Virus record (IMG/VR): IMGVR_UViG_3300024348_003197
Location: 1-34,757 of that record
DNA from: a virus
DNA: 34,757 nucleotides
Reading direction: 5' to 3' (one strand)
Below are positions 1 through 7,895 of the stretch, in pieces. The notes beneath the pieces are model-generated. The model saw nothing but the letters and a program-made list of their open reading frames with translations, was not told the origin of the DNA and made no database searches. Every line of letters starts with the position of its first letter. Position 1 is the stretch's first letter. The position numbers and the translations under genes were made by a program.

Positions 1-2115
1 GAATTCTTTAGAGTAATTGACGAATTGAAACCAAGTATTATCGGTGGATATAACTCAGCAAACTTTGACTGGCATTGGATATTTGAACGTTGTAAAATCT
101 TGGGACTTGACCCAAAAAAGATTTGTAAATCTCTACACCCCCAACATTCATTCACAAGAAAAGACGGGATGTTGAAACTTGCCAACGAGGTAGAGACATA
201 TACTCAAACTTCAATTTGGGGATACAATGTAATTGACATTATCCACGCAGTTCGTAGAGCTCAGGCAATCAATTCAAGTATCAAAGCGGCAGGTTTGAAA
301 TACATTACCAAGTACATCAATGCTGAATCACCGAGTCGTGTTTATATAGAACACGATAATATCGGTAAGTTATATCTTAACAAAGAAGAGTTTTGGTTAA
401 ATACTCAGAACGGTAAATACAAAAAGGCTGACAATCCTGAATACGATAACTTAGATATAAAATTCCCTAACGTATACAAAAAAGTTACAGGTGATAAGAT
501 TGTCGAGATGTATCTTGACGATGACTTAGATGAAACCCTAAAGGTTGACCAAGAGTTCAACCAAGGTTCGTTCTTGTTGGCGGCGATGATTCCAACAACA
601 TATGAAAGGGTTTCAACCATGGGTACCGCAACATTATGGAAGATGTTAATGTTGGCTTGGTCTTATAAACACGGACTTACAATCCCCGCCAAACAGGGTA
701 AGACAGACTTCGTAGGGGGTCTCTCACGACTACTTAAGGTTGGTTATAGTAAGAACGTACTTAAGCTCGACTTCTCGTCTCTGTATCCATCTATTCAGTT
801 GGTGCACGATGTATTCCCTAAGTGTGATGTTACAGGTGCGATGAAAGGAATGTTAAAATACTTCCGTGACACTCGTATCAAGTACAAACAACTTGCAGAA
901 CAATACTACGATACTGACCGTAAGAAATCAGAGTCGTACGGTAATAAACAATTACCGATTAAGATTTTCATTAACTCGATGTTCGGTGCGTTGTCAGCTC
1001 CACAGGTATTTGCTTGGGGTGACATGTATATGGGAGAACAGATTACTTGTACAGGTAGACAATACCTTCGTCAAATGATTAAGTTCTTTATGACAAAAGG
1101 TTATGTTCCTTTGGTAATGGATACGGACGGTGTGAACTTCTCGACTCCTGATGATGCGAAAGACAGAGTATATGTTGGTCGTGGATTGAATTGGAAAGTT
1201 AAGGAGGGTAAAGAATATTATGGACCTGAAGCTGATGTTGCGGAGTATAATGATATCTTCATGAGAGGTGAGATGGCACTCGATACGGATGGTGTTTGGC
1301 CTTCATGTATTAACTTGGCTCGTAAGAACTATGCGGTTATGGATGCTAAGGGTAAAATCAAATTGACAGGTAACAGTATCAAGTCAAAGAAACTTCCAAT
1401 CTATATCGAGGAGTTCTTGGACAAAGGTATCAAGATGTTGTTAGAAGGTGATGGTCAGGCGTTTGTTGAGTACTACTACGAATACCTACAAAAGATTTTC
1501 GACAAACAAATCCCATTAAGTAAGATTGCACAACGAGCTAAGGTTAAGCTGACACTTGATGATTATAAGAAACGATTAACTACAAAAACTAAGGCAGGTA
1601 ATAGTATGAGTAGAATGGCTCACATGGAACTTGCATTACAAGAAAACCTTGCAGTTAATCTTGGTGATGTTATCATGTATGTAAATAACGGTTTAAAGGC
1701 ATCTCATGGTGATGTTCAGAAAAAAGGTGACGGTGTTCAGATTAATTGTTACATGTTGAGTAAAGACATCTTGGAAAACAATCCAAATCTAACAGGTGAT
1801 TACAATGTACCAAGAGCGATTACCACATTTAACAAAAGAATGGAACCGTTAATGGTTGTGTTCCAAGATGAGGTAAGAAATAATTTAATCGTTAATGACC
1901 CTGAAAAAAGAGGTATCTTCACTAAATCACAATGTGAACTTATCAATGGACATCCATTAGGTCAAGGTGACCAAGATAGACTACAAGAAGACGTACTTGA
2001 TATTACTGAACAAGAATTGAAGTATTGGGAAAAACGAGGTCTTGAACCAGACTACATGTATGATTTTGCCGAATCAGATTGGAAAGAAAAATTAGGAATT
2101 CTTGAGACCGTCTGA
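1..2115 (+). CDS. 43: DNA polymerase, family B (T4 gp43-like), 5'-truncated by window
   Basis: This is the replicative DNA polymerase with 3'-5' proofreading. The frame is open from base 1, giving 704 residues and no start; the apparent TTG at 25 is internal. Counting from base 1, Exo II is at residues 16-24 (YNSANFD), Exo III at about 171-175 (YLDDD), motif A at 257-264 (DFSSLYPS), motif B at about 321-329 (K, then NSMFG) and motif C at 374-376 (DTD). The Exo I aspartates would lie upstream of the window. T4 gp43 has about 898 residues with motif A near 408, so roughly 150 N-terminal residues are missing. The catalytic aspartates D257, D374 and D376 are present. The last 24 bases overlap the end of a convergent gene on the minus strand. 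Family assignment is firm. Confidence 0.96.
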   Translation, partial: EFFRVIDELKPSIIGGYNSANFDWHWIFERCKILGLDPKKICKSLHPQHSFTRKDGMLKLANEVETYTQTSIWGYNVIDIIHAVRRAQAINSSIKAAGLKYITKYINAESPSRVYIEHDNIGKLYLNKEEFWLNTQNGKYKKADNPEYDNLDIKFPNVYKKVTGDKIVEMYLDDDLDETLKVDQEFNQGSFLLAAMIPTTYERVSTMGTATLWKMLMLAWSYKHGLTIPAKQGKTDFVGGLSRLLKVGYSKNVLKLDFSSLYPSIQLVHDVFPKCDVTGAMKGMLKYFRDTRIKYKQLAEQYYDTDRKKSESYGNKQLPIKIFINSMFGALSAPQVFAWGDMYMGEQITCTGRQYLRQMIKFFMTKGYVPLVMDTDGVNFSTPDDAKDRVYVGRGLNWKVKEGKEYYGPEADVAEYNDIFMRGEMALDTDGVWPSCINLARKNYAVMDAKGKIKLTGNSIKSKKLPIYIEEFLDKGIKMLLEGDGQAFVEYYYEYLQKIFDKQIPLSKIAQRAKVKLTLDDYKKRLTTKTKAGNSMSRMAHMELALQENLAVNLGDVIMYVNNGLKASHGDVQKKGDGVQINCYMLSKDILENNPNLTGDYNVPRAITTFNKRMEPLMVVFQDEVRNNLIVNDPEKRGIFTKSQCELINGHPLGQGDQDRLQEDVLDITEQELKYWEKRGLEPDYMYDFAESDWKEKLGILETV

Positions 2116-2427
2116 TGATAGGATATACCAATTTCCTGCACAGAATCTAAACTCAATACAAGAATATTTGTCCGCAACGATTTCATCGTAATCTTCATCG
2201 ATTTTACCGATATCGGGTTTGATTGTTAGTAATGTCATGGATTTAACTACAACGTGGTCTGTTGTTTTTGAATCCAATATTACTGTTGATTCTTGTACGT
2301 TTCTAATAATAACACACGCTTCACCGTTTGTTCTGTATTCTTTTTCAGATACGATTGAAATTTCCGATGTTTCAAGAATCTCACCATTGATTAATCTTGT
2401 GGACGGTATTGTTCTAATAATTGCCAT
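2092..2427 (-). CDS. small virion structural protein candidate
   Basis: A 111-residue protein starting MAIIRTIPSTRLI, with no signal peptide or membrane segment. It looks like a beta-rich fold: alternating Ile/Val stretches, repeated Thr/Ser, and a C-terminal NWYILSSDGLK segment. From memory, similar endings occur in small uncharacterised virion proteins of T4-like phages; I could not check this. It starts 3 bases after the stop of the neck-protein candidate at 2431-3552, on the same strand, so it is probably the last gene of a minus-strand operon. Its 3' end overlaps the convergent polymerase gene by 24 bases. Existence as a gene is well supported by operon spacing; the structural role is inferred from context. 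Confidence 0.62.
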   Translation of the reverse strand: MAIIRTIPSTRLINGEILETSEISIVSEKEYRTNGEACVIIRNVQESTVILDSKTTDHVVVKSMTLLTIKPDIGKIDEDYDEIVADKYSCIEFRFCAGNWYILSSDGLKNS

Positions 2428-2430
2428 AAA

Positions 2431-3552
2431 TTATATTACGTATATTTGACGAGGCATTGCTCTAAACTTCATTTGTTTATTCAAGTTTTCAGCAAGTAAT
2501 GCTTCTTTCTCCATAACTTTTTCAGGTCTTAATCTGGTTAACCATCCTTCAGCGCCTGTAAGTTCTTCAATTAATTTTGTTTTTTCATCCTTACCTTCCG
2601 TCAATAGACTTGTATAATCCATTTGTAGTTCTGAGTCAGGAGTTTTTAAATTACCACTATATTTTCCTCTAACACGACCTAATGTTTCTTTTACATAAGC
2701 GGTAAACCATCTTCTTACCCATTGTTGTGCAGGAACATTTAAATCAGTCCAAGTCATTTCTTCTAAAGGAACTTCGTTTGGCATTTTAATTACGTCAGGA
2801 TTGTTCTTTAAACAATCTGCTCTACTATCAGGTGTTACATCATAATACCAATACCATACCGCTTTACCTACATAATTACTATACTGACTCCAGTTAAAGT
2901 TATTACCAGGTGCGTTGTATAGTTGTAAATCTTTTTTACCGTCAGGTAATGCTGTGATTCTATAAGTTAAAGAACCACCTAAAATTCTATTTAAGATGTT
3001 CGCCTCTTGCATTCTGATTAGATAATCGAAACCTGACATCATGAAGTAAGACCCTTGGTAACCCATTTGAGCGAATCCCGCTTCATTTGCCCCAAGACCT
3101 ACACCACCAAAACCACCAATACCTCCCATACCAAACGCAGTCCATGGTTGATTACTAAACCACAATACTTCGTTGATTTCACGACCAGCAGGGATTTCAT
3201 AGTTTTGTTTGTCTCTTTCAAGAATGATATAATCTTTCTTTAATACCCAAGGACCTTGAGCTTGAAGACCAACAATTTTAGAATATGAATATGAGAATTG
3301 TTGTTCAAAATCCATTGTTCTTGTGATTAACGCTTGAGCAACAGATTTTTCGGTCATGTTAAGATTAACCAAGTTAACCCACTGACTATCAATTAACCAA
3401 TTCAAGATATACTGTTCGTAATCCTGAATAGATAATTCCATTAAAGAGTCCATCATTTCGTCAGTGACTTCAACACTACGTAATGGAGCACCCAAGAGAT
3501 GTTTTACTCTTGTATAAATTTTTGACCTTTCTGGTTCTGGTATAACTGACAT
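2431..3552 (-). CDS. neck / head-tail connector candidate (gp13-like)
   Basis: A 373-residue protein with no signal peptide or membrane helix. The N-terminal part (KHLLGAPLRSVEVTDEMMD) resembles the 'LGxPxxxVEVTDEQ' opening common in phage neck and connector proteins. Residues around 140-160 are glycine-rich (GMGGIGGFGGVGLG). The C-terminal part (ETLGRVRGKYSG, then a charged helix with LLTEGKDEKTKLIEEL) resembles virion neck proteins of T4-like phages. T4 gp13 has 309 residues, so this is somewhat longer. It lies between the SOD-fusion gene and a small structural candidate, all on the minus strand. A TATTTATT motif sits only 4 bases before the ATG. A virion role is fairly likely; equating it with gp13 is tentative. 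Confidence 0.6.
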   Translation of the reverse strand: MSVIPEPERSKIYTRVKHLLGAPLRSVEVTDEMMDSLMELSIQDYEQYILNWLIDSQWVNLVNLNMTEKSVAQALITRTMDFEQQFSYSYSKIVGLQAQGPWVLKKDYIILERDKQNYEIPAGREINEVLWFSNQPWTAFGMGGIGGFGGVGLGANEAGFAQMGYQGSYFMMSGFDYLIRMQEANILNRILGGSLTYRITALPDGKKDLQLYNAPGNNFNWSQYSNYVGKAVWYWYYDVTPDSRADCLKNNPDVIKMPNEVPLEEMTWTDLNVPAQQWVRRWFTAYVKETLGRVRGKYSGNLKTPDSELQMDYTSLLTEGKDEKTKLIEELTGAEGWLTRLRPEKVMEKEALLAENLNKQMKFRAMPRQIYVI

Positions 3553-3556
3553 ACTA

Positions 3557-3563
3557 ATAAATA
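3557..3563 (-). promoter_or_regulatory. TATTTAT late-promoter-like motif
   Basis: On the minus strand TATTTAT lies directly upstream of the neck-protein candidate, with only 4 bases before its ATG. It belongs to a motif family found before most late genes here. If it is a -10 box the transcript would be leaderless. No -33 TTTG partner is evident. Confidence 0.45.
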
Positions 3564-3575
3564 TCTTTTAGTTTA

Positions 3576-5105
3576 TTATATGTTATATAAAAGTGAGTCA
3601 GACGGGAAAAGAAAATTACCATCAACTATTTTTGGTTTTTGGTCGAACACTAAAACGTTCTTACCTCGTTGAAATACCATCCAATCCGTCTTGTATAATT
3701 TAACACTTGCAGTACCCTCTAAAGAAATCCCATCTTCAGTTTCTTTCATTTCTCGAAATGGTTTAACTTGAGCGGTATATAACTTACCGTCTTTAATTAT
3801 TTCTAAATCTACACCTTGTATTGCATCTTTCTTATTTCCTAACTCACCAACCAATTCAACTTTGGCTGATTTACCAAAAAATCTTTTAAGAATTGCTGCA
3901 GTGATTTCTTCTCTTTTACTACCCGCCTTATCTTTTTCAGTTAAGACTCTTAATATGTTGTGAAGGGTTGAACTGTCTTTATCAAAGATTCTATCTTTAA
4001 AGTAATTCAATGCACTTATAAATCTTTCGACTTCTTTCTTTTGTTCTGCGGGAGTTTTGTCTGTAAAACTAATTGGTTGTTTGTTTGGAATCTTTGAAAT
4101 GACTTGGTTCAAATCTCTCAATAAAATACAGAACGTTGTGTAATTGGTGTTCAATTTATTAATCACCGACCTACCAGTACCTTCTAAATCGTAGACACCT
4201 GATAATTGATTGTTGTCAGGTTTTTCAATAAAGTTTTCACTAAACGCATCTCTAAGGATTCTATTAATACCATTCATGTAAGTCCATTTAACTTCTTGGT
4301 TTACGTTGAATAACATTCTGTAAAATTCTGTTTCAGACTTGGAACACATTTCAGATTTACCTTCACTAATAACTTGTTTCATCTTTGTCGACTCTAATAA
4401 TTTAGTTTCAATCTTCATCTCATACATTTTGGTTACAAAGTCCCAATTCACAACTTTCCAAAAGTTTAAAATATATTCATCTCTTTTGTTTCTATACTTC
4501 AAATAGTATGCGTGTTCCCATAGGTCCAAACCTAATAACGGGAATCCCCCACCTTCAATCACATTCATTAATGGATTGTCTTGGTTTGGGGTCGACATAA
4601 TTTTCAAGGTGTTTCGAGATGTCAAAACTAACCACACCCAACCTGAACCAAATCTTTCTTTGGCAACTTTTTCAAATTCTTTTTTAAAGTTTGTGAATGT
4701 CCCCCACTGTTTTGTAATCTTTTTGTAAAGTTCACCAGTAAGTTTTTTGGGTTCGGGAGTTAACATATTCCAAAACAAAGCGTGGTTAAATGCCCCACCT
4801 GCGTTGTTTCGAATTGTTTTATCAAAACGACTGATTGTTTTGATGATTTTTTCTAAATCTAAATCTCCGTATTTTTTCTTTGATAATGCGTCGTTTAGTT
4901 TATCGACATACCCTTTGTAATGTTTATTGTAATGGAAACTCATGGTTTCAGGGTCAATAAACTGTTTGAGGGCTGAGTAGGAATAAGGTAGTTTTTCTAT
5001 TCCGATTTTCTTCATTTCTGTAATCAACAACTCTTTTTCTTTGGTTACGTGATTTTCAAGTATCTGTAACTCTAGTTGTTGGATTTTCGCTTCTGTTTTT
5101 TTCAT
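3576..5105 (-). CDS. Mn-type superoxide dismutase fused to a C-terminal PD-(D/E)XK nuclease-like domain
   Basis: A 509-residue protein. Residues about 39-232 are a full Fe/Mn superoxide dismutase, which converts superoxide to O2 and H2O2. All four metal ligands are visible: H58, H108 (NHALFW), D194 and H198 (DLWEHAYY). Gly at NNAGGAFNH and Gln175 in NQDNPL match the Mn-type pattern (Gly77 and Gln146 of E. coli SodA). Residues 1-38 form a charged, probably helical extension. Residues about 240-509 are not SOD. They end in a module with AIQGVDLEI (D433), then YTAQVKPF (Q446, K448), matching the D-x(n)-(D/E/Q)xK core of restriction-endonuclease-like folds, followed by beta-strand-rich sequence. 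A typical SOD has about 200 residues. There is no frameshift or internal stop, so the fusion is genuine in this sequence. The gene is 41 bases downstream of the SNF2 helicase gene and has its own TATTTATA motif. The SOD part is firm; the nuclease assignment rests on a short motif. Confidence 0.88.
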   Translation of the reverse strand: MKKTEAKIQQLELQILENHVTKEKELLITEMKKIGIEKLPYSYSALKQFIDPETMSFHYNKHYKGYVDKLNDALSKKKYGDLDLEKIIKTISRFDKTIRNNAGGAFNHALFWNMLTPEPKKLTGELYKKITKQWGTFTNFKKEFEKVAKERFGSGWVWLVLTSRNTLKIMSTPNQDNPLMNVIEGGGFPLLGLDLWEHAYYLKYRNKRDEYILNFWKVVNWDFVTKMYEMKIETKLLESTKMKQVISEGKSEMCSKSETEFYRMLFNVNQEVKWTYMNGINRILRDAFSENFIEKPDNNQLSGVYDLEGTGRSVINKLNTNYTTFCILLRDLNQVISKIPNKQPISFTDKTPAEQKKEVERFISALNYFKDRIFDKDSSTLHNILRVLTEKDKAGSKREEITAAILKRFFGKSAKVELVGELGNKKDAIQGVDLEIIKDGKLYTAQVKPFREMKETEDGISLEGTASVKLYKTDWMVFQRGKNVLVFDQKPKIVDGNFLFPSDSLLYNI

Positions 5106-5111
5106 AGTATT

Positions 5112-5138
5112 GGATTATCCGTTATATATAAATAATCC
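5112..5138. repeat. inverted repeat overlapping the SOD-fusion promoter
   Basis: GGATTAT at 5112-5118 and ATAATCC at 5132-5138 form a 7-bp inverted repeat that flanks and partly overlaps the minus-strand TATTTATA box at 5127-5134. It could be an operator or a small hairpin in the 5' leader. With 7 bp in AT-rich DNA, chance cannot be excluded. Confidence 0.35.
5127..5134 (-). promoter_or_regulatory. TATTTATA late-promoter-like motif for the SOD-fusion gene
   Basis: A perfect TATTTATA on the minus strand, 21 bases before the ATG of the SOD fusion and inside the 41-base gap after the SNF2 gene. It suggests the fusion gene can be transcribed independently of the helicase. Confidence 0.5.
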
Positions 5139-5146
5139 GTAGTTCG

Positions 5147-6901
5147 TTAATGTCGCAGTTCGTTGATTCTTTGTAGTATTTCTTCTGCCATATCTGCGGG
5201 GTGTTGGTTGTCACCCATGACCGTTGCGATGACTTGTTTTTTGTTGTTTAAGATATCGTAGATGATACCTTCGATTGTGTTTTCGAATATTGGGTAATAA
5301 ACCAAAACATTGTTTTTTTGTCCATAACGATAAGCTCGGTCTTCAGCTTGTGCGTGGTCAGATGGAAGGAATGATAAGTCATTCATAATAACAGCTTCAG
5401 CTGCGGTTAGTGTAATACCTACACCCGCAGCTTTAATGTTACCCACAAATACTTTAACCTTGGGGTTGTCTTGGAATTGGTCAACTGAGTTTTGTCTTTC
5501 AGGTTTTGACATGGAACCATCAAGTTTCACCGCGACTTTACCAAAGTGTTCTGTGATTTTATTTAAGGAATCAGTGAAATTACAGAAAATAATAACCTTC
5601 TTGTCTTGTTCAAGAATGTTTTCAGCGAGTTCAATAGTTTGTGCAATTTTTTCATCGGCTATGATTTGTCGAACTTTTGTAAGTTTAGTGAACTGAACTG
5701 TAAGTGATTTTGATTCTTCAGGGTTCTTGTCGTACCAATCGTAATACTCGCCCATTACATTTTCATATTCTTTCGACTTCAATCTTAAATATACAGGAGT
5801 GATAATCTTATCGGGTAAATCCAATACGTTCTCTTTTAGTCGTCTTAATGTTAGACCAACAGTTCGGTCTCTTAACTCCTCCAAGTTGGATGCTCCCGTT
5901 ACGTTCCAAACCTTTCTTCCACCAACATTAAATTGGTATCCTGAACAATAACGGATTGCATAAGCCATCCAATTTTTTGCAACAGGTGAATCAATCAAAC
6001 TCAATAAGTTGAAGTAATCAATTGGTCGTGATGTCATCGGGGTACCTGTTAATAACCAAAGTCGTTCAGTTTTTTTAACAATGTCATTAATTAGTTTTGT
6101 CCTTTGCGCCGTAGCATTTTTGATATAGTGTGCTTCATCGACAATAACCAAATCAAAATTGGCAGCAAGAACTTGAGAGTCATCTTTCTTTTTAGTGTCA
6201 TGGAAATTTTTTATTATGTCGTAGTTTATAATTACAAAATCTGCTTCGGTACTAAAGTTTTTACTTTCCGCAATATAAATTGATTTGTCTGAATAGTTTT
6301 CAATCTCACGTTTCCAATTAATCTTTAATGTTGCAGGACAAATAATTAATACTTTCTTTGAACCTGATTCTAATGCCGCAATAATTGTTGAAGTGGTTTT
6401 ACCAAGACCCATGTCATCGGCAAGGATAAACTTTTTGTTCTCAACTAATTTTTGGATTGCTTCTTTTTGGTGTTCAAGTGGTGGTCGGTGTGAATACTTC
6501 GAATAATCAATGACCACGTCTTTAACTGAATTATCTTTAATAATTGCCGCCTTTGGTAACCAAAAATCATGTAATTCTTCAGTTTCTAAAATCCTACCCC
6601 AAATGTGATATGCCTTTTCTTTATCCGCCAATAACTTCTCAACCCACACCTTTTGTGGTATTTCAGTATACAATTTATCATCGGCTAATTTCTGTGCAAA
6701 GTATGCGTCAAGGATAACCCACTTCTTAGCGACCTTTGGTTTTTGGTCGTGGAAATTAATAATGTATTCTGATTGACTTCGTGTCGGATAAAACTTTTTA
6801 TTGATTTGTGATTTGCGTTTTAATTCCAAGATATAGTTATTGAAACCTTCGTAGGATTCAAGAATCGTCATCGCTTTTGACTCTAAACTAACATCACTCA
6901 T
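5147..6901 (-). CDS. SNF2-family DNA helicase/translocase
   Basis: A 584-residue ATP-dependent superfamily 2 DNA translocase of SWI/SNF type. Both RecA-like lobes are complete: motif I DDMGLGKT (K168), motif Ia region IICPATLKINW, motif II DEAH (about 255-258), motif III TGTPM (285-289), and the C-terminal motif VI DRAYRYGQ, whose arginines complete the ATPase site. Residues 1-135 precede the helicase core and are probably a substrate-binding region. T4 has UvsW, another SF2 helicase, for fork remodelling. The RxxRxGQ motif and LTLRRLKENV segment place this one in the SNF2 group, closer to SMARCAL1-like annealing translocases. It is the first gene of the minus-strand cassette, divergent from the neck-like genes at 6958, and next to the SOD-nuclease fusion. 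Family is sure; role in repair, replication restart or host interference is inferred. Confidence 0.93.
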   Translation of the reverse strand: MSDVSLESKAMTILESYEGFNNYILELKRKSQINKKFYPTRSQSEYIINFHDQKPKVAKKWVILDAYFAQKLADDKLYTEIPQKVWVEKLLADKEKAYHIWGRILETEELHDFWLPKAAIIKDNSVKDVVIDYSKYSHRPPLEHQKEAIQKLVENKKFILADDMGLGKTTSTIIAALESGSKKVLIICPATLKINWKREIENYSDKSIYIAESKNFSTEADFVIINYDIIKNFHDTKKKDDSQVLAANFDLVIVDEAHYIKNATAQRTKLINDIVKKTERLWLLTGTPMTSRPIDYFNLLSLIDSPVAKNWMAYAIRYCSGYQFNVGGRKVWNVTGASNLEELRDRTVGLTLRRLKENVLDLPDKIITPVYLRLKSKEYENVMGEYYDWYDKNPEESKSLTVQFTKLTKVRQIIADEKIAQTIELAENILEQDKKVIIFCNFTDSLNKITEHFGKVAVKLDGSMSKPERQNSVDQFQDNPKVKVFVGNIKAAGVGITLTAAEAVIMNDLSFLPSDHAQAEDRAYRYGQKNNVLVYYPIFENTIEGIIYDILNNKKQVIATVMGDNQHPADMAEEILQRINELRH

Positions 6902-6923
6902 TTAATATTCGTAAATTTTATCT

Positions 6924-6931
6924 TAAATATA
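6924..6931 (-). promoter_or_regulatory. TATATTTA promoter-like motif upstream of the SNF2 gene
   Basis: On the minus strand ACTATATTTA lies 22 bases before the SNF2 ATG, in the 56-base divergent gap. It resembles both the TATTTAT family and the Bacteroidetes -7 element TAnnTTTG with A in the last place. No convincing -33 TTTG is visible. Confidence 0.4.
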
Positions 6932-6944
6932 GTAAAAGTTTAGG

Positions 6945-6952
6945 TATTTATC
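6945..6952 (+). promoter_or_regulatory. TATTTATC late-promoter-like motif
   Basis: TATTTATC is 5 bases before the ATG at 6958, in the divergent region shared with the SNF2 gene. The closeness to the start codon would imply a leaderless or nearly leaderless mRNA if this is a -10 box. Confidence 0.4.
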
Positions 6953-6957
6953 AATAT

Positions 6958-7482
6958 ATGAAACAGACATCAGAAAAGTTAGTTCCAATTACAAGATTGG
7001 GTATGTTCTTCGGAGGTGAGGATTATGACCTTGATGTTGGGATGGGACAAGAGTGGTTAGAGGGTGATATGAACTTTACAGTGGTTTTATATCGTATTGA
7101 CCGTTACAAAACCAAAAAGGATTCAGTGTATGGTGAAGTAGTTGAAGACGGAGTTCAATTCATGGCACCTGTAGAAATAAAAGGTTTGGTTCAAGTTATG
7201 GCGCCAACCAATAAGTTCTATGGTAATTCAAGAGTTGAAATTCAAGAACCAGGAAGTATGAAGTTTTCAGTTTATCAAAAAACTCTTGATGATTTAGGGG
7301 TTGAGATATGGATGGGTGATTATTTTGGATATTACGAAAGTGAAGACCGAGTTAGATATTATGTTGTCAGTGATGATGGATATGTTAAGTCAGATAATAA
7401 ACACACTTATGGTGGGTACAAACCGTTCTACAGAACAATTACTGCCACATGGGTAAGTGAAAATGAATTTAGAGGAATATAA
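6958..7482 (+). CDS. neck protein candidate (gp14-like)
   Basis: A 174-residue, acidic and aromatic-rich soluble protein, with no signal or membrane segment. The middle has the order VYGEVVEDGVQF, then VEIKGLVQV, then a C-terminal YGGYKPFYRTITATWV. This is reminiscent of gp14-type neck proteins, which carry an 'YGE...VEI' segment and end with a 'PFYQ...Y.L.CELF' strand. T4 gp14 has 256 residues, so this is shorter. It is first in a three-gene coupled block just upstream of the tail genes, where neck and tail-completion genes are expected. The stop overlaps the next start as TAATG. The gene is certain; the gp14 assignment is only moderate. Confidence 0.55.
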   Translation: MKQTSEKLVPITRLGMFFGGEDYDLDVGMGQEWLEGDMNFTVVLYRIDRYKTKKDSVYGEVVEDGVQFMAPVEIKGLVQVMAPTNKFYGNSRVEIQEPGSMKFSVYQKTLDDLGVEIWMGDYFGYYESEDRVRYYVVSDDGYVKSDNKHTYGGYKPFYRTITATWVSENEFRGI

Positions 7483-7895
7483 TGCAAGTAATAATAACAG
7501 AATCGCAATTCGATAATTTATTTTTGGGTAAAAAAGTAATGGTATATTACAACTTACACAAACACACATTCTCCATAACATATAAGAGTAAAGTAATTAT
7601 GCATGCTGACTATGTTAAATTAGATGATGTTGAATTCAGAGTGAGAAAGGGTGGAAATGAAAGAGTTAAAAGAGAAAAACAAAAAAATGTTCACGCATTT
7701 GTAATTGGAACATTAATGGATTATTGTGAATATCCTTGTGATGACATACCAAACCCAAATTCAAATATCACGGTAACTTACTACCCCAATGAATATGATT
7801 CATTCATATATAAATCAACAAGTGAACCAATATACTCGGCTAAAGAAGTAGTACTTGCTAACTTAAGAGATAAAATATTTGTAACAAAAGAATAA
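7482..7895 (+). CDS. conserved hypothetical phage protein
   Basis: A 137-residue basic protein of unknown function. It has a beta-rich N-terminal half (KVMVYYNLHKHTFSITYK) and a charged central segment (RVKREKQKNVHAFVIG). From memory that block resembles small uncharacterised phage proteins. There is no signal peptide, membrane helix or catalytic motif that I recognise. Both ends are coupled through TAATG overlaps to the neck-like gene upstream and the gp15-like gene downstream, so it is co-translated with them. That position suggests a role in head-tail joining or assembly, but the sequence alone does not show it. Confidence 0.6.
   Translation: MQVIITESQFDNLFLGKKVMVYYNLHKHTFSITYKSKVIMHADYVKLDDVEFRVRKGGNERVKREKQKNVHAFVIGTLMDYCEYPCDDIPNPNSNITVTYYPNEYDSFIYKSTSEPIYSAKEVVLANLRDKIFVTKE

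Noticed and set aside
25-27. TTG at 25 as the start of the polymerase gene
   Set aside because: The frame is open to base 1, and the Exo II motif so close to it shows that the true N-terminus with Exo I lies upstream of the window.
2441-2448. TATATTTG on the plus strand, matching the Bacteroidetes -7 element
   Set aside because: It lies inside a minus-strand gene, faces no plus-strand gene for over 4 kb and has no TTTG at the right spacing.
5147-6901. Assignment as T4 UvsW
   Set aside because: Motif spacing and the RxxRxGQ motif VI are those of SNF2 proteins. The role may be analogous but the family differs.
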